This document shows positions 6,066-7,254 of a DNA stretch of 7,254 nt, in pieces. The translations under genes and the position numbers were made by a program. Below the pieces are notes generated by a model, which saw nothing but the letters and a program-made list of their open reading frames with translations, was not told the DNA's origin and ran no database searches. How positions within the stretch are numbered: position 1 is the stretch's first letter; each line of letters begins with the position of its first letter. This DNA comes from CAZEVY01 sp964515555 (GTDB taxonomy: Bacteria > Acidobacteriota > Terriglobia > Bryobacterales > Bryobacteraceae), in NCBI GenBank assembly GCA_964515555.1, contig CAZEVY010000161.1, forward strand, positions 1 through 7,254, in the 5' to 3' direction.

Positions 6066-6284
6066 ATGACGAACAAGCCTCGCGAATCCGTTCCCACCGA
6101 CCTGTGGGAGGAGTTCGAGGCGGCCGGGCGCAGGCCGCTCGCCACGCGGATCGACTACTCGTTCATCCGGACATACAAGCCCGTGCTCGACGATGCTCCG
6201 TTTCGCGCCTTCTCGACCATGGCGGAATATCGCGAATGGTGCGAAAGGAATTTGCCGGACTGGCTCGGCTATGGCCGCATTTGA
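6066..6284 (+). CDS. Small conserved-looking protein upstream of nucleotidyltransferase (72 aa)
   Basis: The ORF encodes 72 residues starting at ATG 6066, with only a weak AGG upstream. The sequence is rich in aromatic and charged residues: LWEEFEAAGRRP (13-24), YSFIRTYKPVLDDAPFRAF (31-49), and a Trp-rich end with EYREWCERNLPDWLGYGR (54-71). There is no signal peptide, membrane segment or histidine. It overlaps the next gene by 14 bases (stop at 6282-6284, next ATG at 6271), so the two are almost surely cotranslated. I do not recognise a named family, though the pattern YRxWCExNLPxWLGYGR is the sort of dense conservation expected of a real gene. Its tight pairing with a nucleotidyltransferase-fold protein makes a partner or antitoxin role possible. 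A HEPN toxin is unlikely because the catalytic His of that motif is absent. Confidence 0.75.
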   Translation: MTNKPRESVPTDLWEEFEAAGRRPLATRIDYSFIRTYKPVLDDAPFRAFSTMAEYREWCERNLPDWLGYGRI

Positions 6285-6747
6285 TTACCGCCAGGCGGAG
6301 GCCATCCGGCAGGCTTTCGACAAGCACGGGGTGAGGTACTTGTTTCTGGGGAAGTCGGGGGCGATCCTGCTGGGCTATCCCGACACGACTCAGGACGCGG
6401 ACCTGTTTGTCGAAAAAACGACGGCGAATTGCCAGGCGGCGGCGGCGGCATTGCGCGAGACCGGCTTCGCGCTCACCGACGAACAAGTGGGCGAGATACA
6501 ACGGGGAAAAGACTTCATCCAGTTGAAGAACGGCCCATTCGACGTCGATCTCGTTTTCGCCCCGGACGGAATCGAGCTCTTCGAAGACGCCTGGCGGCGG
6601 CGCATCGACGTCGAGGGCTATCCGGTCTGTCACATCGACGACATCATCAGAAGTAAACAGGCCGCCAATCGAGCGAAGGATCGGGAATCACTGCCGAGGC
6701 TCCTTTCCTTCCGGGAGTACTGGATAGGAAAGCAGCGCAGTTCATGA
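6271..6747 (+). CDS. Small nucleotidyltransferase-fold protein (MNT/AbiEii-like, 158 aa)
   Basis: From ATG 6271 the product has 158 residues. The region YLFLGKSGAILLGYPDTTQDADLFVE (23-48) fits the polymerase-beta-type nucleotidyltransferase fold: a strand, a glycine/serine turn (Gly27 to Gly30), and DAD (Asp42, Asp44) as the metal-binding pair. FDVDLVF (90-96) supplies the third acidic residue, Asp93 or Asp91. The C-terminal helix DDIIRSKQAANRAKD (123-137) matches the DLxxxKxAxxRxKD pattern common to AbiEii-like and related minimal nucleotidyltransferases. Such enzymes transfer NMP or pyrophosphate groups to RNA, protein or small molecules, and several act in toxin-antitoxin pairs. At 158 residues it is much shorter than AbiEii. 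An in-frame ATG at 6193 would add 26 residues lying inside the upstream gene, so the internal start that gives a 14-base overlap is preferred. The target is unknown. Confidence 0.82.
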   Translation: MAAFDYRQAEAIRQAFDKHGVRYLFLGKSGAILLGYPDTTQDADLFVEKTTANCQAAAAALRETGFALTDEQVGEIQRGKDFIQLKNGPFDVDLVFAPDGIELFEDAWRRRIDVEGYPVCHIDDIIRSKQAANRAKDRESLPRLLSFREYWIGKQRSS

Positions 6748-6845
6748 GCCGTCAGGTTCTTCCGTTCTTCTTTCGCGTCAGAAGCCTGCGTCCGGGCTCT
6801 GGAGGAGAGGAACAATAGAGACACTCCGGCCTGGGGCGCCATGTG

Positions 6846-6866
6846 GCGCGATCCGGAAGATCGCGC
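6846..6866. repeat. Perfect 8-bp inverted repeat
   Basis: GCGCGATC (6846-6853) and GATCGCGC (6859-6866) pair perfectly around a five-base loop CGGAA. An alternative hairpin GCGCC/GGCGC (6836-6840 with 6845-6849) uses some of the same bases, so the two are mutually exclusive. It stands immediately 5' of repeat copy 2. Confidence 0.7.
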
Positions 6867-6872
6867 GCAACC

Positions 6873-6910
6873 CGAGGCATCGGATCTCCGGCCCGCCCCT
6901 CAGTCGGGCA
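6873..6910. repeat. Intergenic repeat, copy 2
   Basis: This copy is in the same orientation as the one at 5957-5992, about 916 bases away, with one mismatch in the 26-base core and a 3-base insertion before the shared GGCAC. The two copies flank the 6066-6747 gene pair. Unlike copy 1, this one is embedded in a long hairpin. Confidence 0.75.
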
Positions 6911-6923
6911 CCGGCCGGAGATC
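6883..6923. repeat. Perfect 11-bp inverted repeat spanning repeat copy 2
   Basis: GATCTCCGGCC (6883-6893) and GGCCGGAGATC (6913-6923) are exact reverse complements. Inside the 19-base interior, GCCC (6895-6898) and GGGC (6906-6909) add a further stem. The result is a long, stable hairpin, symmetrical enough to form from either strand. There is no T-run, so a simple terminator is not indicated. Confidence 0.75.
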
Positions 6924-6973
6924 GTGGAATGCAGGTTGACTCACGGGCGATTCCATACGGGAACCGCGCCGGG

Positions 6974-7012
6974 CCGGAACAGTCGGAGTTCTCTGTTCCG
7001 GGAGTCGACTCC
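6974..7012. repeat. 9-bp hairpin followed by 12-bp palindrome
   Basis: CCGGAACAG (6974-6982) and CTGTTCCGG (6993-7001) pair perfectly around a 10-base loop. Sharing one base with its 3' end, GGAGTCGACTCC (7001-7012) is a perfect 12-base palindrome. The latter could be an operator-like dimer site, or part of a structured RNA with the hairpins upstream. Confidence 0.65.
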
Positions 7013-7049
7013 TTCCATGCGACACCGTCCCTATTTCAGGCAAGCCATT

Positions 7050-7172
7050 ATGCAGGCTCCGGTGCGGCGGGAAATCGTGAGCGATGAAATCGGCGGCCGC
7101 CGAATCGTCTTCATCGAACCTGACTCATTGGTAGCACGGGCGGCGAAGGGCGCTGGTTGCGGATCGGCGTAA
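7050..7172 (+). pseudogene. Possible gene remnant or short ORF
   Basis: The frame opening at ATG 7050 (or ATG 7017) gives about 40-50 residues. A plausible protein-like stretch, REIVSDEIGGRRIVFIEPDS, is followed by a low-quality Ala/Gly end and TAA. Around 7125 another frame continues as LIGSTGGEGRWLRIGVRG before a TGA, which could be the original continuation after a single frameshift. No ribosome-binding site of quality is present and no family is recognised. It may be a decayed fragment or chance. Confidence 0.2.
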
Positions 7173-7254
7173 GAGGTTGAGACGGCGAGGGATGCGGGGT
7201 CGGGGAGCGCCGTGACCGGCGGGTGCGCAATAGCTCATATTGGCCGCAGATGAA

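Larger units (their letters stand above)
6748..7254. other. Gene-poor region with structured repeats
   Basis: No convincing gene is present in these 507 bases. The first 88 bases after the nucleotidyltransferase stop show nothing clear; a purine-rich GGAGGAGAGG (6801-6810) has no start codon at a usable distance. From 6836 to 7012 there is a dense series of inverted repeats plus copy 2 of the intergenic repeat. Positions 7050-7172 hold a short ORF that may be a gene remnant. The last bases show no recognisable signal. Confidence 0.6.

Noticed and set aside
6066..6747. The cassette as a HEPN-MNT toxin-antitoxin pair
   Set aside because: The 72-residue partner has no histidine and lacks the HEPN RxxxxH active-site motif, so that specific class does not fit.
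6801..6810. Strong purine-rich GGAGGAGAGG resembling a ribosome-binding site
   Set aside because: No ATG, GTG or TTG with an open frame lies within the usual 4-12 bases downstream.
6843..7172. A 109-codon plus-strand frame from a GTG
   Set aside because: It runs through the inverted repeats and repeat copy 2, has no ribosome-binding site, and most of it is Arg/Ser/Gly-rich. Only the last part is kept, as a possible remnant.
7240..7254. The window ends in a GCAGATGAA-type sequence, reminiscent of short tandem repeats seen in some GC-rich soil bacteria
   Set aside because: Only one partial unit is visible, so a repeat cannot be shown from this window.

Overview
The window is GC-rich, densely coded bacterial chromosome. 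The gene set suggests an acidobacterium of the Solibacter/Bryobacter type: a single-domain Gfo/Idh/MocA oxidoreductase with an N-terminal export signal, an LDH-like malate dehydrogenase, and an EF-G paralogue beginning MRVYEGKEIRN. This assignment comes from remembered family resemblance, not from a search.

Layout. (1) Positions 1-1609, plus strand: the 3' end of a nucleotide-sugar dehydrogenase, whose stop overlaps the start of a full-length but atypical enolase by one base (TAATG). (2) Positions 3639-1554, minus strand: a probable three-gene run of exported Gfo/Idh/MocA oxidoreductase, malate dehydrogenase, and a 38-codon single-span membrane protein with a perfect AGGAGG ribosome-binding site. 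The small gene's 3' end runs antisense into the last 56 bases of enolase. (3) Positions 3640-3798: a divergent intergenic region holding AT-rich promoter-like boxes and a 10-codon leader ORF, whose stop overlaps the GTG start of the next gene. (4) Positions 3799-5898, plus strand: an EF-G paralogue (EF-G2/FusA2-like) whose G3 motif is DTPGF instead of DTPGH. (5) Positions 5899-6065: a GC-rich run of hairpins and the first copy of an intergenic repeat. (6) Positions 6066-6747, plus strand: a two-gene cassette of a 72-residue protein of unknown function overlapping a small nucleotidyltransferase-fold protein. (7) Positions 6748-7254: no convincing gene, but a second copy of the repeat, a series of strong inverted repeats, and a possible gene remnant.

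Enolase and malate dehydrogenase belong to central carbon metabolism, and EF-G2 is a translation-factor paralogue. The dehydrogenase-enolase pair looks cotranscribed. The most unusual items are the enolase with several altered active-site positions, the unlisted small membrane protein gene, the EF-G leader ORF, and the small protein/nucleotidyltransferase pair lying between two copies of a structured repeat. No clear phage, transposase, CRISPR, rRNA or tRNA was seen.
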